Below are positions 48,085 to 57,210 of a stretch of 64,000 nucleotides of DNA, in pieces. The translations under genes and the position numbers were made by a program. The notes beneath the pieces are model-generated. The model had not been told where the DNA came from. It did no database searches and saw nothing but the letters and a program-made list of their open reading frames with translations. The stretch lies in assembly GCA_002281775.1 (NCBI GenBank), contig NCGY01000005.1, forward strand, positions 1-64,000, given 5' to 3'. Within the stretch, counting starts at the first letter, position 1; every line of letters starts with the position of its first letter. This DNA comes from Hydrogenophilales bacterium 16-64-46. Lineage in GTDB: Bacteria > Pseudomonadota > Gammaproteobacteria > Burkholderiales > Thiobacillaceae.

Positions 48085-48449
48085 GGCGTACTCCGGGGGG
48101 TCAGGAAATATCGTAGATGCCGGCGCGCAAGCGTCGGTCTGAAAGGGGTGGGCAAGTAATCGGGTACTTCTGGTCGTGTCCCGGGGGCATTCGGGCGGCC
48201 TGTGCCGGGTCTGGGACCAGCTCCGGAAAGCGCGTGAAAAGCGGGTTGAATCGCATTGATTTCTCCTGTCGATCAAATCTTGGCCATGCCCGAACTCAGC
48301 ATGAGTAAAGGAGTAAACACCCGCAAGGTGAAATTCATTCCACGTCCTTCCAAAAATAATCGAGACGGAATAACTGCTGTAGAGGCGCTGTTTGCGTAAT
48401 GCCCACTCTTGGGCGTCTTCAACTTTTTCATCTCGCAAAGGAGAACAGC
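48085..48449. other. Divergent intergenic region, acfC-type gene / PEP-CTERM gene
   Basis: This 365-base stretch holds the ribosome site of the AcfC-type gene on the left and an AAAGGAG site for the PEP-CTERM gene on the right. The right half (about 48290-48390) is AT-richer than its surroundings and probably holds promoters. A fragment around 48296-48312 has an AAAGGAG not followed by a sensible frame. No further gene was recognised. Confidence 0.5.
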
Positions 48450-49151
48450 ATGTCACGCCTTCGAATCCCCATACTGGGAATGCTCGCCCTCGTATCTGTC
48501 GTAGCAGGAAGCCCTTCCGCCCGAGCCGACGATCTCTTCGCGGTTGTCGATTCCTACAACGATTTTCTGCCCTCCTACACAGCCGGGCCCGCCAATGGCG
48601 ATCTGGATGTCATCGCGGCGGCGGCTTTCTACGATGGTGTCGAGAAGACCTTTTCCTTCAGCACCATTCTGGCCGACACAGTGGGATCGACCACCGGCGC
48701 GCTGTATGTCTGGGGAATCGACCGCGGCCTCGGCACCGAACGCTTTCTGGCTGGCTCGCCTTCCGTCGGCGCTGGTGTGTTCTTCGATTCAGTACTGATC
48801 TTGGGTGCCGACGGCACCGGCCAGTTCAACGACCTCATCAACGGCACCGTGACCATGCTGGATCCGGGCAGCATCAAGATCGCCGGCCTCGCGGTCACAG
48901 TGGAAAACCTGCCCCTGGAATTGTTTGCGCCCGGGACATCGGGCTTCGAGAGCGACCCCAGCCTGTATACCTGGAATCTCTGGCCGCGCGTGGGACTGGG
49001 CCAAAACAATCAGATCAGCGATTTTGCCCCGGACGGATCCAATCTCGGCTTTCAGGTGACGGCAGTGCCCGAGCCGCAGACCTATGCCATGTTGCTGGCG
49101 GGTCTTGGCTTGATCGCAATCAGGGCGACGCGCAAGCGACATGACGTGTAA
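48450..49151 (+). CDS. PEP-CTERM sorting-domain protein
   Basis: A 233-residue secreted protein with signal peptide MSRLRIPILGMLALVSVVAGSP and, at the C-terminus, the sorting tag VPEPQTYAMLLAGLGLIAIRATRKR, i.e. VPEP, a membrane helix and a basic tail. Such proteins are processed by exosortase (EpsH/XrtA) and anchored or released with exopolysaccharide. No exosortase is in the window. The middle part is beta-rich and unassigned. The ATG at 48450 has AAAGGAG upstream. Confidence 0.9.
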   Translation: MSRLRIPILGMLALVSVVAGSPSARADDLFAVVDSYNDFLPSYTAGPANGDLDVIAAAAFYDGVEKTFSFSTILADTVGSTTGALYVWGIDRGLGTERFLAGSPSVGAGVFFDSVLILGADGTGQFNDLINGTVTMLDPGSIKIAGLAVTVENLPLELFAPGTSGFESDPSLYTWNLWPRVGLGQNNQISDFAPDGSNLGFQVTAVPEPQTYAMLLAGLGLIAIRATRKRHDV

Positions 49152-49356
49152 AGCGGGCTGACGGCAGGGGCATCCGGGTTAGCCCGCGCACTCGGTGCCA
49201 GTGCATGGCGCGGCGCTGCAGCTTTCGACCACAGACACGATGCCCCGCTGCAGATACCCCGTGCACGCAGATTCGCCGGCAGGCAAACGGCGGAAATTCC
49301 GGAGTGAAGCTGTGCCTGGCGAGCATCCCCCGGCCATTCATTTGTAAGGACTCGAC

Positions 49357-51129
49357 ATGAACCCTCATATCCCATTCCCCATCTTCCCCATTGGTGCAAT
49401 CGGCTTGTGTCTGGCGCTGTGTGCCGGACAGGCGAACGCCGCCGAAATCGCCCTCAACGTGTACACCGTGATAAAGCTCAAGGACCTAGGCTATGGCTTC
49501 GGCGGCGGTGGCGGTGCGTACGACATCAACGAACAGGGCGTGACCTCCGGCACCGTCGTCGACAGCCTTGGCGACATTGTCGAGCAGGCGGCGATCTGGG
49601 ACGTCGAGGGCAATGCGACCAATGTTGCCCGCGACACCAGCGCATACAGTTTCGGCTACGGGCTCAACGACCTCAACCATGTGGTCGGCGATCTGCACGG
49701 GCCCACGCTGTTTGTAGATGGCCAGGCCCATGACCTGCAGAGCAGCGTTCCCGAGGGCTATGCGTCCAAGGCCAACGACATCGACGAAGCGGGCGTCATC
49801 TACGGTTGCGAATCGATCCCGGTCAGCGAAGGCGCCACGACGAATTCCACCCGTCCCGCGCGCTGGCGCGACAAGGTTACCGCCGAGCCGATTCCCGGCA
49901 CGCCTGCGGGTACGGCGGGCTGTGCGTACTCCGTGAACGCGCTGGGCCACGCCACCGGCACCGCTACGCTCGACAATCTGCCCCGAGCCGTGATCTGGCG
50001 TGACGGCCAGCTGTTCGCGCTGGCCATCCCCGCCGGCTATTCCAGTTGCGCCGGTTACGGCATCAACGACGCCGATCATGTCGCGGGTGCCTGCATCAAT
50101 GCAGCCAGCGGCGGTGCCCGCCCCTTCCTGTGGCGCGATGCCGAGTGGCTCGATCTGGGCGCCGTGAGCGGCGACACGGGTGTTGCCACAGACATCAACA
50201 ACGCCGGAGAAGTGGTCGGCTATGCGCCGACGGCATTCGTCTGGCGCGACGGCCAGATGGTCGATCTGAGCCCGGTCGTGGGGGGGCTTGTCGCCAGCGA
50301 CACTGTCGGCATCAACAACGCCGGGCAGATCGTCACGGATGTCTACCGGCTCACGCCGGCCCCCGGCGCGTTCGATCTGGCCGCGCAGACGCTGTCGGAT
50401 GCTTATCCCACCGGTACCGCGGGCACGCCCATGACCTTTACCGGCACGCTCCTGAATCTGAGCGGCAGTACCGCCACTGGCGTCACCGCGACCGACACCC
50501 TGCCGAGCGGCTTCACGCTCGATTCGGTGAGCATCAGCCAGGGCAGCTGCACCCCCGCCAACCCGATCATCTGCAGCGTGGGCGACCTGGCCAGCGGCGG
50601 CAATGTCCAGCTCACCATTGTGGCCACGCCGCAAGTCGCGGGCACCTTGTCTCACCAGATCGTCGTCGGCAGCGCCGAAACCGACGTCAACTCGCTCAAC
50701 GACCAGGCCGCGTTCAGCGTCAATGTGTCGGGCACCGCTGCCCAGGCAGATTTGGGCGTTTCCATCTCGGCGTCGCCGAACCCGGCCAAAAAGGGGCAGT
50801 CCTTGCGCTACATCGTCGTCGCCTCCAATATCAACTCCGGCACCACCACCAGCGGTGCCGCCACGGCGACCAAGGTGCATCTCAGCTATACCTTGCCCGG
50901 CAAGGTCACCCTGCAATCCGTGACGACAAGCCAGGGCCAGTGCAGCGTCAATGCCAGCATCGTGAGTTGCCAGTTCGGCGACGTGGCACTCGGCAAAAAT
51001 GCCACCGTCGATATCCTGGTCACGCCCACCGCCAAGGGTACGTTGACCAGCAGCGCAACGACGACGAGCGACCTGCCGGACCCCAGCCAGGGCAATAACA
51101 GCGTCACGTCCTCGGTCAAAGTCCGCTAA
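49357..51129 (+). CDS. Secreted HAF-repeat / DUF11 protein
   Basis: A 590-residue exported protein. The signal peptide ends AGQANA (about residue 28). Residues about 35-330 carry HAF-type repeats of the form GINDADHVAG...PFLWRDAEWLDLG, with the repeating 'xxINNAGEVVGxxxxxxxFxWRDGQMxDL'. Two DUF11-type Ig-like modules follow (TPMTFTGTLLNLSGSTATGVTATDTLPSGF near 350; SLRYIVVASNIN near 480). This looks like a cell-surface or secreted adhesin-like protein. No C-terminal anchor is seen. A TAAGGA ribosome site precedes the ATG. Confidence 0.85.
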   Translation: MNPHIPFPIFPIGAIGLCLALCAGQANAAEIALNVYTVIKLKDLGYGFGGGGGAYDINEQGVTSGTVVDSLGDIVEQAAIWDVEGNATNVARDTSAYSFGYGLNDLNHVVGDLHGPTLFVDGQAHDLQSSVPEGYASKANDIDEAGVIYGCESIPVSEGATTNSTRPARWRDKVTAEPIPGTPAGTAGCAYSVNALGHATGTATLDNLPRAVIWRDGQLFALAIPAGYSSCAGYGINDADHVAGACINAASGGARPFLWRDAEWLDLGAVSGDTGVATDINNAGEVVGYAPTAFVWRDGQMVDLSPVVGGLVASDTVGINNAGQIVTDVYRLTPAPGAFDLAAQTLSDAYPTGTAGTPMTFTGTLLNLSGSTATGVTATDTLPSGFTLDSVSISQGSCTPANPIICSVGDLASGGNVQLTIVATPQVAGTLSHQIVVGSAETDVNSLNDQAAFSVNVSGTAAQADLGVSISASPNPAKKGQSLRYIVVASNINSGTTTSGAATATKVHLSYTLPGKVTLQSVTTSQGQCSVNASIVSCQFGDVALGKNATVDILVTPTAKGTLTSSATTTSDLPDPSQGNNSVTSSVKVR

Positions 51130-51222
51130 GGCCGCTTATGACGTCCCCGCGATCCGCGGGGCGTCCGGATGCCCGACGACGTTCTCGTCGTTCCCCAGAT
51201 CTATCCAGAACTAACGTATGCG

Positions 51223-51252
51223 TGGCCATGCCCGGCATGCCGGGCATGGCCA
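51223..51252. terminator. Perfect 30-bp palindrome, probable bidirectional terminator
   Basis: TGGCCATGCCCGGCA is followed directly by its exact reverse complement, giving a 15-bp-arm palindrome between the convergent HAF gene and sensor kinase gene. A second GC-rich hairpin (GACGTCCCCGCG/CGCGGGGCGTC) lies at about 51138-51165. Position suggests transcription termination, though the T-run is short (TCGTTTC). Confidence 0.6.
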
Positions 51253-51295
51253 TCGTTTCATCTTGCGTCTTGGCAACGGCGCGCGACACCGATCC

Positions 51296-52621
51296 TCAGT
51301 CGCCATGCGGCAAGGTCACCCGTACGCCGTGCCATTCGGCCGCGTCAATGAATGACACCGTGCCGCCCATGCGCGATGCGATCTGCCGGACGATCGCCAG
51401 ACCCAGGCCCGTGCCGGGTACCGACCGGCTGGCGTCGCCGCGGCTGAAGGCTTCCAGCATCGACGGGCGGGCAGCAGGCGGCACGCCTGCGCCGGCGTCC
51501 AGCACCTCCAGCCGAACCTCGTGTGCGTGTTGCGCAATGCGGAGCCGCACCGGCGACCGGCCATGCTTGAAGGCGTTGTCCAGCAAGTTGGCGAGCAGGC
51601 GCTCGATCAGCAGCGGGTTGCAACGCGGATAGGGCAGGGTGTCGGGTACATCGATACGCAATACGTCGGCCGGGTGGCCCGTAGCCGCCACGAGGGCGCG
51701 CGCGACCGCCGCCAGGTCGACTATCTGGTCACAGTGCAATTCGCCGGCGCGCACAAAGTCGAGGAAGCTTTCGGTCAGTCGATCCGACTCGGCCACATTG
51801 CGAATGATGGCGTCGCGGCGGACTGTGATCTCCGGGGTATCGGGCAGGAGTTCGGCCGCCACCCGGATGCGGGCCAGGGGGCTGCGCAAGTCGTGCGACA
51901 CGCCGGCGAGCAGCATCGCACGTTCACGCTCATATTGCGCCTGCCGCGCCAACAGGTCTGAAAAAGCCGCATCGATTTGCGCAATCTCGGGTGCGGTGCC
52001 GGGGCCGTTCATGGCGTGCGACGGTCCGGCCTGCGTGCCGCCCGGCGCGTGCGCGCTGATCCGCGCGCTCAATTGTTCGAGTGGTCGCGTCAGCCAGCGG
52101 GTGAGGTGCCAGCTGACGCCCACCAGCAAGCCCAGACCGATCCCCAGTCCGATCGCAAGACGCCACGACCAGCCAGAAATAACCAGATGCTCGGCGGCGA
52201 CCCCCAGCCACAGGGGCGTTCCTCGCGCAGGTTTGACCTTTAGCCAGACGACGGGGCGGGATTTATCCAGATGGATGGCGACGGCGTCCACCGCCACGCC
52301 GCGTTCGGCGAGTGCCGCACGCAGGGCGGCAATGCGCGGTGCCAGCAAGCTGATGTGGACGCTGCCGACGGGGGCGGCAGCCCGGACCTGCACGGACATT
52401 GCGGGTTGCGGCGTGGCGTGCGAAGCGGCGGCCTGTGCCAGCGCCGGTGCCCAGCGCTCGGCATACAGCTCGGCCAGGGTGACGTTGCGATTGAGCAGAA
52501 ACAGCGCATAAAACAGCAACGCCAGCCCGGCTGCCAACAGGATTTGCGCCAGCAGCAGACGCGTGAAAAGGCTATCGAACCGGTACGGCAGCCCCTTGCC
52601 CGTGACGCGCGCCCGGATCAT
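51296..52621 (-). CDS. Sensor histidine kinase
   Basis: A 441-residue kinase with two membrane helices (about 22-45 and 150-172) flanking a periplasmic loop, HAMP (LTRWLTRPLEQLSARI), dimer domain with LLAGVSHDLRSPLARIRVAAELL, N-box LLANLLDNAFKHGRSP and GTGLGLAIVRQIASRMGG. It follows its response regulator gene with three bases between. The signal is unknown; the divergent TGPNGQ-repeat gene may be a target. Confidence 0.9.
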   Translation of the reverse strand: MIRARVTGKGLPYRFDSLFTRLLLAQILLAAGLALLFYALFLLNRNVTLAELYAERWAPALAQAAASHATPQPAMSVQVRAAAPVGSVHISLLAPRIAALRAALAERGVAVDAVAIHLDKSRPVVWLKVKPARGTPLWLGVAAEHLVISGWSWRLAIGLGIGLGLLVGVSWHLTRWLTRPLEQLSARISAHAPGGTQAGPSHAMNGPGTAPEIAQIDAAFSDLLARQAQYERERAMLLAGVSHDLRSPLARIRVAAELLPDTPEITVRRDAIIRNVAESDRLTESFLDFVRAGELHCDQIVDLAAVARALVAATGHPADVLRIDVPDTLPYPRCNPLLIERLLANLLDNAFKHGRSPVRLRIAQHAHEVRLEVLDAGAGVPPAARPSMLEAFSRGDASRSVPGTGLGLAIVRQIASRMGGTVSFIDAAEWHGVRVTLPHGD

Positions 52622-52624
52622 CGA

Positions 52625-53317
52625 TCATTCCCGCGGGACGAAGACATAGCCCTCTCCGCGCACGGTCACGATCCAGTCGGCACCCGGCGCGGCTTCGCGC
52701 AGCTTGCTGCGCAGCCGTGCCACCTGGACGTCGACGGTACGATCGAGCGGCCGGTAGCGACCGCTTTGCACCGCGCCGTTCAACTGCTCGCGCGACTGCG
52801 CCTGGCCGGGGCTACGCGCCAGCGCGAGCAGCAGCTTGTACTCGATGCTGGTGAGGGCAACCCGCTGTGTGCCCGCCCGTACCTCGCGGGTGAGGCGGTC
52901 TATGGTGAGGCCCTTGAAACACAAGGCGCTGGTCTCGGCCGCAGCCCCCTGCTGGCGGCGCAACAAGGCCCGCAGCCGTGCCACCAGCTCGCGCGGCTCG
53001 AAGGGTTTGCCCAGGTAGTCGTCGGCACCGATCTCCAGACCCAGCACGCGATCCAGCGGCTCGCCGCGCGCCGTGAGCATGACGATGCCCAGGCTTGGAT
53101 GCGCGGCGCGCCAGCGTCGGCACAGCTCGTAACCATTCGCATCGGGCAGCATCACGTCGAGCAGGACGGCCGCCGGCCGCTGTGCGGCAAGGGCACGCTC
53201 GCCTTCCGCAGCGCTGTGCGCGACGCGCACCGCCCAGCCTTCGCGCGCCAGCAGCTCGCCCACCATGTCCGAGAGTTCGGCGTCGTCATCGACCATGAGG
53301 ATGGCAGGCGGGTCCAT
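52625..53317 (-). CDS. OmpR-family response regulator
   Basis: A 230-residue regulator. The receiver has LMVDDDAELSDMVGELL, VLLDVMLPDANGYELCRRWRAAH and VMLTARGEPLDRVLGLEIGADDYLGKPFEPRELVARL; the winged helix ends TVRGEGYVFVPRE. In type it is closest to CpxR/RstA/OmpR regulators. The ATG at 53317 is the natural start. It is first in the operon with the kinase and is divergent from the TGPNGQ-repeat gene across about 160 bases. Confidence 0.9.
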   Translation of the reverse strand: MDPPAILMVDDDAELSDMVGELLAREGWAVRVAHSAAEGERALAAQRPAAVLLDVMLPDANGYELCRRWRAAHPSLGIVMLTARGEPLDRVLGLEIGADDYLGKPFEPRELVARLRALLRRQQGAAAETSALCFKGLTIDRLTREVRAGTQRVALTSIEYKLLLALARSPGQAQSREQLNGAVQSGRYRPLDRTVDVQVARLRSKLREAAPGADWIVTVRGEGYVFVPRE

Positions 53318-53481
53318 ACGGCGGAGTGTAGGGAGGCGCGCGATGCCGCGCAAACATTTCAAAACCGTCGCATTTTGTCTTGCAACGTCAGTAGGAAACG
53401 GCTGTGCGCGCCCCTAGCATGACCCTGACAGCGAGCACTTCTCGCGTCACCCCCCCTAACCCGATCCTGAAAGGAAACACC

Positions 53482-53940
53482 ATGAACACTTTGCAGAATA
53501 CCCCCCCGCATACCTCGTCCACCCTGCTTGCCCTGGTGCTGGCACTCAGCAGTGGTGCCGGCCTTCTCACGCTAAGCCACGAGGCCGAGGCGCGCCAGCG
53601 CAGCGCGACCTTCACTGGCCCCAATGGCCAATCCGCCAGCCGCAATGTTTCGCGCAGCCAGGGTAACGTCAGCTCGACCACCACCGGCCCGAACGGCCAG
53701 AGCGCGAGCCGCAGCGTGTCCCGCACGGCCAGCGGTACCGAAGCGACGGTCACCGGCCCCAACGGCCAGAGCGCCACGCGCAGTAGCCAACGCGAAGCCG
53801 GTTCGGTGAACAGCACAGTGACCGGGCCCAATGGCAATAGCGCGACCCGCAGTGTTGATCGCAGCGCCAGCGGTACCGAGGCGACGGTCACCGGTCCGAA
53901 CGGCCAGAGCGCCACGCGCTCGGTCACCTTCCAGCCCTGA
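53482..53940 (+). CDS. Secreted TGPNGQSATR repeat protein
   Basis: A 152-residue exported protein. A longish signal peptide (MNTLQNTPPHTSSTLLALVLALSSGAGLLTLSHEAEA) is followed by five imperfect 22-residue repeats of the pattern T(V/T)TGPNGQSA(T/S)RSVSRTASGTEA. The conserved TGPNGQ turn plus alternating Ser/Thr strands suggest a small beta-solenoid or a disordered surface protein. The ATG at 53482 has AAAGGAAA upstream. It is divergent from a two-component system and followed by two other envelope genes. No function is known to me. Confidence 0.75.
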   Translation: MNTLQNTPPHTSSTLLALVLALSSGAGLLTLSHEAEARQRSATFTGPNGQSASRNVSRSQGNVSSTTTGPNGQSASRSVSRTASGTEATVTGPNGQSATRSSQREAGSVNSTVTGPNGNSATRSVDRSASGTEATVTGPNGQSATRSVTFQP

Positions 53941-54016
53941 TGACGTAGCCGTAACGGACAGCTTGCCCGCGCAGTGGGCCGACTGTCCCGCTTCCCCCTT
54001 TGCACTGGAGACCGAA

Positions 54017-54364
54017 ATGAATCGATTCATGCGCAAGTTCACCGTCGCCGCCCTGGTGCTGGCGAGCGTGATCCCCACCCTGACTTACGCGGCCAGCGAT
54101 CTGATGCGCGACTGCCGTGCCGATTACCGCAAATTCTGCAGAGGGATGCAACCCGGCGGCGGCCGCATCGCCGATTGCCTGAAGCAACATCAGGCCGAGC
54201 TGTCGCCGTCGTGTCAGGCGTCCATCGTCACCCTGGGCGAATGTGGCGAGGCCGCGAAAAAAATCTGCGGGGCCGATGCCGCGGGTTCGGCGTTCCGCGA
54301 TTGTGTGAAAACTCATGCCGACGCGTTCAGTCCTGCCTGCCAGGCAGCGCTGCCGACCCGCTGA
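54017..54364 (+). CDS. Secreted cysteine-rich (GLG1-like repeat) protein
   Basis: A 115-residue exported protein. The signal peptide ends TLTYA (about residue 24). The mature part has eight cysteines in two repeats of the 'C..D..K.C......G.....C...H...LS..C' kind, seen in DCRADYRKFCRGMQPGGGRIADCLKQHQAELSPSC and again in CGEAAKKICGAD through HADAFSPAC. This is the Cys-rich GLG1-type repeat found in small bacterial secreted proteins. The cysteines probably form disulphides in the periplasm. A GGAG site precedes the ATG. Confidence 0.82.
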   Translation: MNRFMRKFTVAALVLASVIPTLTYAASDLMRDCRADYRKFCRGMQPGGGRIADCLKQHQAELSPSCQASIVTLGECGEAAKKICGADAAGSAFRDCVKTHADAFSPACQAALPTR

Positions 54365-54384
54365 TCCTCTCCCGGAGAGATGCC

Positions 54385-55275
54385 ATGAACGGCGGGTTCT
54401 CGCACGCGGCACTCAGCCCTGAGGTGCTGCCCTGGCTCGTCGGTCTGCTGCTCGGGGTGATCGGCGCGGCCACGCTCGAAGGCCTGGTGCAGACCTGGGG
54501 ACGCCGCCGGGCCTACGACTGGCGCGCCTACGCCGCGTCGATGGCCGATACGCTGGGGCGGCGCGCCGTCGACGCGCTGGGGATCTCGCTGGCGGCACCG
54601 GTGCTCGCCTGGGCGTACAGCCACCGGATCGCGACCCTGGATGTGTCCGCGCCGGCCGCGTTCGCCTTGCTCTTCGTCGGCCAGGAGTTCTGCTACTACT
54701 GGTACCACCGCAGCGCACACCGCGTGCGCTGGTTCTGGGCCACGCACGCGGTGCATCACTCGCCGAACGAGTTGACGCTGGCGGCCGCGCTGCGCCTCGG
54801 CTGGACTGGCAAACTGACCGGCACCGGTCTCTTTTTCGTGCCGCTCGTCTGGCTGGGTTTTCCGCCGCTTGCGGTGCTGGCGACGGTGGCGGCCAACCTG
54901 CTCTATCAGTTCTGGCTGCACGCGACCTGGATTCCGCGCCTGGGTCCGCTGGAATGGGTGTTCAACACACCTTCCCACCATCGCGTGCACCACGCCTCCA
55001 ACCCGGAATACCTCGACTGCAACTACGGCGGTGTGCTGATCGTGTTCGACCGGCTGTTCGGTACTTTTGTGGCAGAACGTGAGGACATCGTGATCCGTTA
55101 TGGCCTGACCCGGCCCCTCACCACCCACAACCCCTTGCGCATCGCCTTTCACGAATGGATAAACCTGCTGCACGATCTGCGCGCAGCGCCCGGTTGGCGC
55201 GCGCGCGGCCGCACCCTGCTGGGGCCGCCGGCCGGGCGGCGTTCGACTGCCCGGGGTCTCCGGGAACCGGGATGA
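54385..55275 (+). CDS. Sterol desaturase / fatty acid hydroxylase family protein
   Basis: A 296-residue membrane protein with four or so helices and the eight-histidine di-iron motif: HRSAHR near residue 116, HAVHHS near residue 130 and HRVHHA near residue 200. Such enzymes hydroxylate or desaturate lipids with O2. The substrate is unknown. The ATG at 54385 is preceded by GGAGAGA and lies 20 bases after the Cys-rich gene. The C-terminal 30 residues are basic and low in complexity. Confidence 0.88.
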   Translation: MNGGFSHAALSPEVLPWLVGLLLGVIGAATLEGLVQTWGRRRAYDWRAYAASMADTLGRRAVDALGISLAAPVLAWAYSHRIATLDVSAPAAFALLFVGQEFCYYWYHRSAHRVRWFWATHAVHHSPNELTLAAALRLGWTGKLTGTGLFFVPLVWLGFPPLAVLATVAANLLYQFWLHATWIPRLGPLEWVFNTPSHHRVHHASNPEYLDCNYGGVLIVFDRLFGTFVAEREDIVIRYGLTRPLTTHNPLRIAFHEWINLLHDLRAAPGWRARGRTLLGPPAGRRSTARGLREPG

Positions 55276-55410
55276 AGGCGACTGCCCGGGCGGTCGCGAG
55301 ACAAGCGCTCCAATTCGTTTCTTCCGTCGCGTGGGCCGGGCAGGGGGCGTGAATTCGTGTGCGCAACCGCGATCCGGCCGCGGTGCCCGGGATCGCTTGC
55401 CGGCTGTGGA

Positions 55411-56187
55411 TCACGGCCTGGCCGGGGCCGTGGCCAGTTGCCGGTAGGCCGCATCGGCCAGTTCCCCGATCGACTGACGGCCGATCTGGCCTGCGAGGGC
55501 GTAGCCGAAATCCCCGTCGATCCAGTAGAACACATCGACGCCGTTCTCGGTGGCGTGGCGGAACGCCGTTTCCGTGTTGCCGGCCAGCGCGCGGCGTACA
55601 TAGAGGGTGACGCGGCGCTCGATCCTGTCCTGGTACATGAACTGCGCCACCGGGCCGGTTTCGCTGGTCAGCAGGCGGCCGCCGAGCAGTTCGAATCCCT
55701 GTGCGCTGAAGTCCGGCGCCTGGAGCGGCGTGCCGACGCGTTTGGACAGCCAGGCCAGCAGATGCTCGGTGTGGGCGGCATCGACTTCGACCGGGTGGCG
55801 CATTTCGGGGCTGAATACCACATGGGCAATCGCGGCGTCGCGGGGCATATAGGCCGTGGGTGCGGCGGGCACCTGCGCACCGCTGCCGACGCCGATGGCA
55901 TAACCGAGGAGCCCGGTCACCAGCATCGCGAGGCCCGCTGCAATCGCCTTGAACGGTACGGCCAGCGCGGGACGACGGGTGGCGCGTACCAGGTTCAGCG
56001 GCAGCGGCTCGTTGAGCACGCTGTCGAAGGCGGCATGCAGCGACTGGTTCTGCGCGGCCCAGGCCTGCACCCGCGCGGCGTCTCCAGGATGCGCCGCCAG
56101 CCAGGCCTCGACCTCGATGCGGCGAGTTTCGGGCAGGTGGCCATCCACATAGGCGTGAAGTTCATCTTCGTGCATGTTGTCTGTCAT
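55411..56187 (-). CDS. Anti-sigma factor (zinc-finger/RskA-like)
   Basis: A 258-residue protein: a cytosolic N-terminal anti-sigma domain (MHEDELHAYVDGHLPETRRIEVEAWLAAHPGDAARV), one membrane helix (AIAAGLAMLVTGLLGYAIGVG near residue 90), and a periplasmic domain of about 150 residues. The HEDELHAYVDGxL start is the usual sigma-binding head. Its start overlaps the sigma factor stop by three bases, so the pair are co-made. Confidence 0.88.
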   Translation of the reverse strand: MTDNMHEDELHAYVDGHLPETRRIEVEAWLAAHPGDAARVQAWAAQNQSLHAAFDSVLNEPLPLNLVRATRRPALAVPFKAIAAGLAMLVTGLLGYAIGVGSGAQVPAAPTAYMPRDAAIAHVVFSPEMRHPVEVDAAHTEHLLAWLSKRVGTPLQAPDFSAQGFELLGGRLLTSETGPVAQFMYQDRIERRVTLYVRRALAGNTETAFRHATENGVDVFYWIDGDFGYALAGQIGRQSIGELADAAYRQLATAPARP

Positions 56188-56681
56188 TTCACCAGTTTCA
56201 AAAGGATCGAGGGATCGCTCGCCAGCATTTGACGCATCCGTTCGCGCGCACGCGACAGCCGCGACATTACCGTGCCGGTCGGTATGCCCAGCACCAGGGC
56301 GGCTTCGGCGTAGCCGAACTGTTCCAGCCCCACCAGCAGCAGGACCTCGCGCTGCTGCTCGGGCAGCCGCGCCAGCGCGGCGTGGATGTCGCGCGCGGCC
56401 AGCGCTTCCATCTGTCCGCCGCTCACCGCTTCGTCCACGGCCTCGTCCATCGCGGTTTCCTGCGGCCGGCGAACGCGGATCTGGTTGACGAACAGATTGT
56501 GCATCAAGGTGAACAGCCAGGCGCGCAGATCGCTGTCGGGCTGCCACAGGTCGAGCTTGGCCAGCGCGCGTTCGAGCGTGTCCTGCACCAGGTCGTCGGC
56601 ACGGTTGCTGTCCCCGGTCAGCGCCCGGGCATAGCGGCGCAGTCGGGGGAGATGCTCGACGAGGTCGGGGCGGGTGCGCAC
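56184..56681 (-). CDS. ECF-family RNA polymerase sigma factor
   Basis: A 165-residue ECF sigma. Region 2 contains LRRYARALTGDSNRADDLVQDTLERALAKL and DLRAWLFTLMHNLFVNQIR; region 4 contains LARLPEQQREVLLLVGLEQFGYAEAALVLGIPTGTVMSRLSRARERMRQ. Together with the downstream anti-sigma it forms a membrane-signalling pair. It is adjacent to the COG4315 gene upstream with no gap. The signal is unknown. Confidence 0.93.
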   Translation of the reverse strand: MRTRPDLVEHLPRLRRYARALTGDSNRADDLVQDTLERALAKLDLWQPDSDLRAWLFTLMHNLFVNQIRVRRPQETAMDEAVDEAVSGGQMEALAARDIHAALARLPEQQREVLLLVGLEQFGYAEAALVLGIPTGTVMSRLSRARERMRQMLASDPSILLKLVK

Positions 56682-57059
56682 TCAGGGTCTGGCGGTATGC
56701 CACACGCCTGCGACGCCGTCGCCGGTCGCGTCGCCGGGCTTCTGGTCCTTGATCCACAGGTAGAGCGGCTTGCCCTTGTAGGACCATTGTTTCGCACCAT
56801 CGTCGCGGACGATGACGGCATAGTTGCCGCTGGCCATGTCCGACGTGCTGGCGGCGAGGGGCGGCCACTTGACGGCGCAGTCGCCGTTGCACACGCTCTT
56901 GCCGGAACCGGCCACATCCTTGTCGAAGACGTAAAGCGTCATGCCCGCGGGATCGGTGAGCACGCCGTTCGCGGTCTTGATGGGCGATGCGGCGTGCGGG
57001 GCGGTGCAGGCAACCAGCAGGCTCAGCGCGGCGAAGGCGGGGGCGAATGAAGTGTTCAT
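56682..57059 (-). CDS. COG4315-type secreted repeat protein
   Basis: A 125-residue exported protein. A signal peptide with a possible lipobox (LSLLVACTAPHA) is followed by two repeats of the secreted-repeat family: NGVLTDPAGMTLYVFDKDVAGSGKSVCNGDCAVKWPPL and YAVIVRDDGAKQWSYKGKPLYLWIKDQKPGD. Two cysteines sit in CNGDC. In many proteobacteria this family is encoded next to an ECF sigma, as here. Function is unknown. It is first in the operon. Confidence 0.9.
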   Translation of the reverse strand: MNTSFAPAFAALSLLVACTAPHAASPIKTANGVLTDPAGMTLYVFDKDVAGSGKSVCNGDCAVKWPPLAASTSDMASGNYAVIVRDDGAKQWSYKGKPLYLWIKDQKPGDATGDGVAGVWHTARP

Positions 57060-57108
57060 GACGTTTCCTCGTTCTGGTTTGGGGAGAGGCAAGCAGGGCC
57101 TGCATCAA

Positions 57109-57139
57109 CGTGAACACCTCCGTACCCCAGTTTATTCCC
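57109..57139 (-). promoter_or_regulatory. Candidate ECF-type promoter of the COG4315-sigma-anti-sigma operon
   Basis: On the minus strand GGGAATAAACTGG, a -35 element of the GGAATAA kind seen at many ECF promoters, is followed after the usual spacing by CGGAGGTGTT, about 55 bases before the COG4315 start. It may be the self-activated promoter of the sigma factor. No -10 consensus was proved. Confidence 0.45.
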
Positions 57140-57210
57140 GTCGCCGCGATGTTTTTCAGGAGGAGCGATTCGGCGCGCACGGCGGTATACCTGGCGCATC
57201 GAAAAACCAC

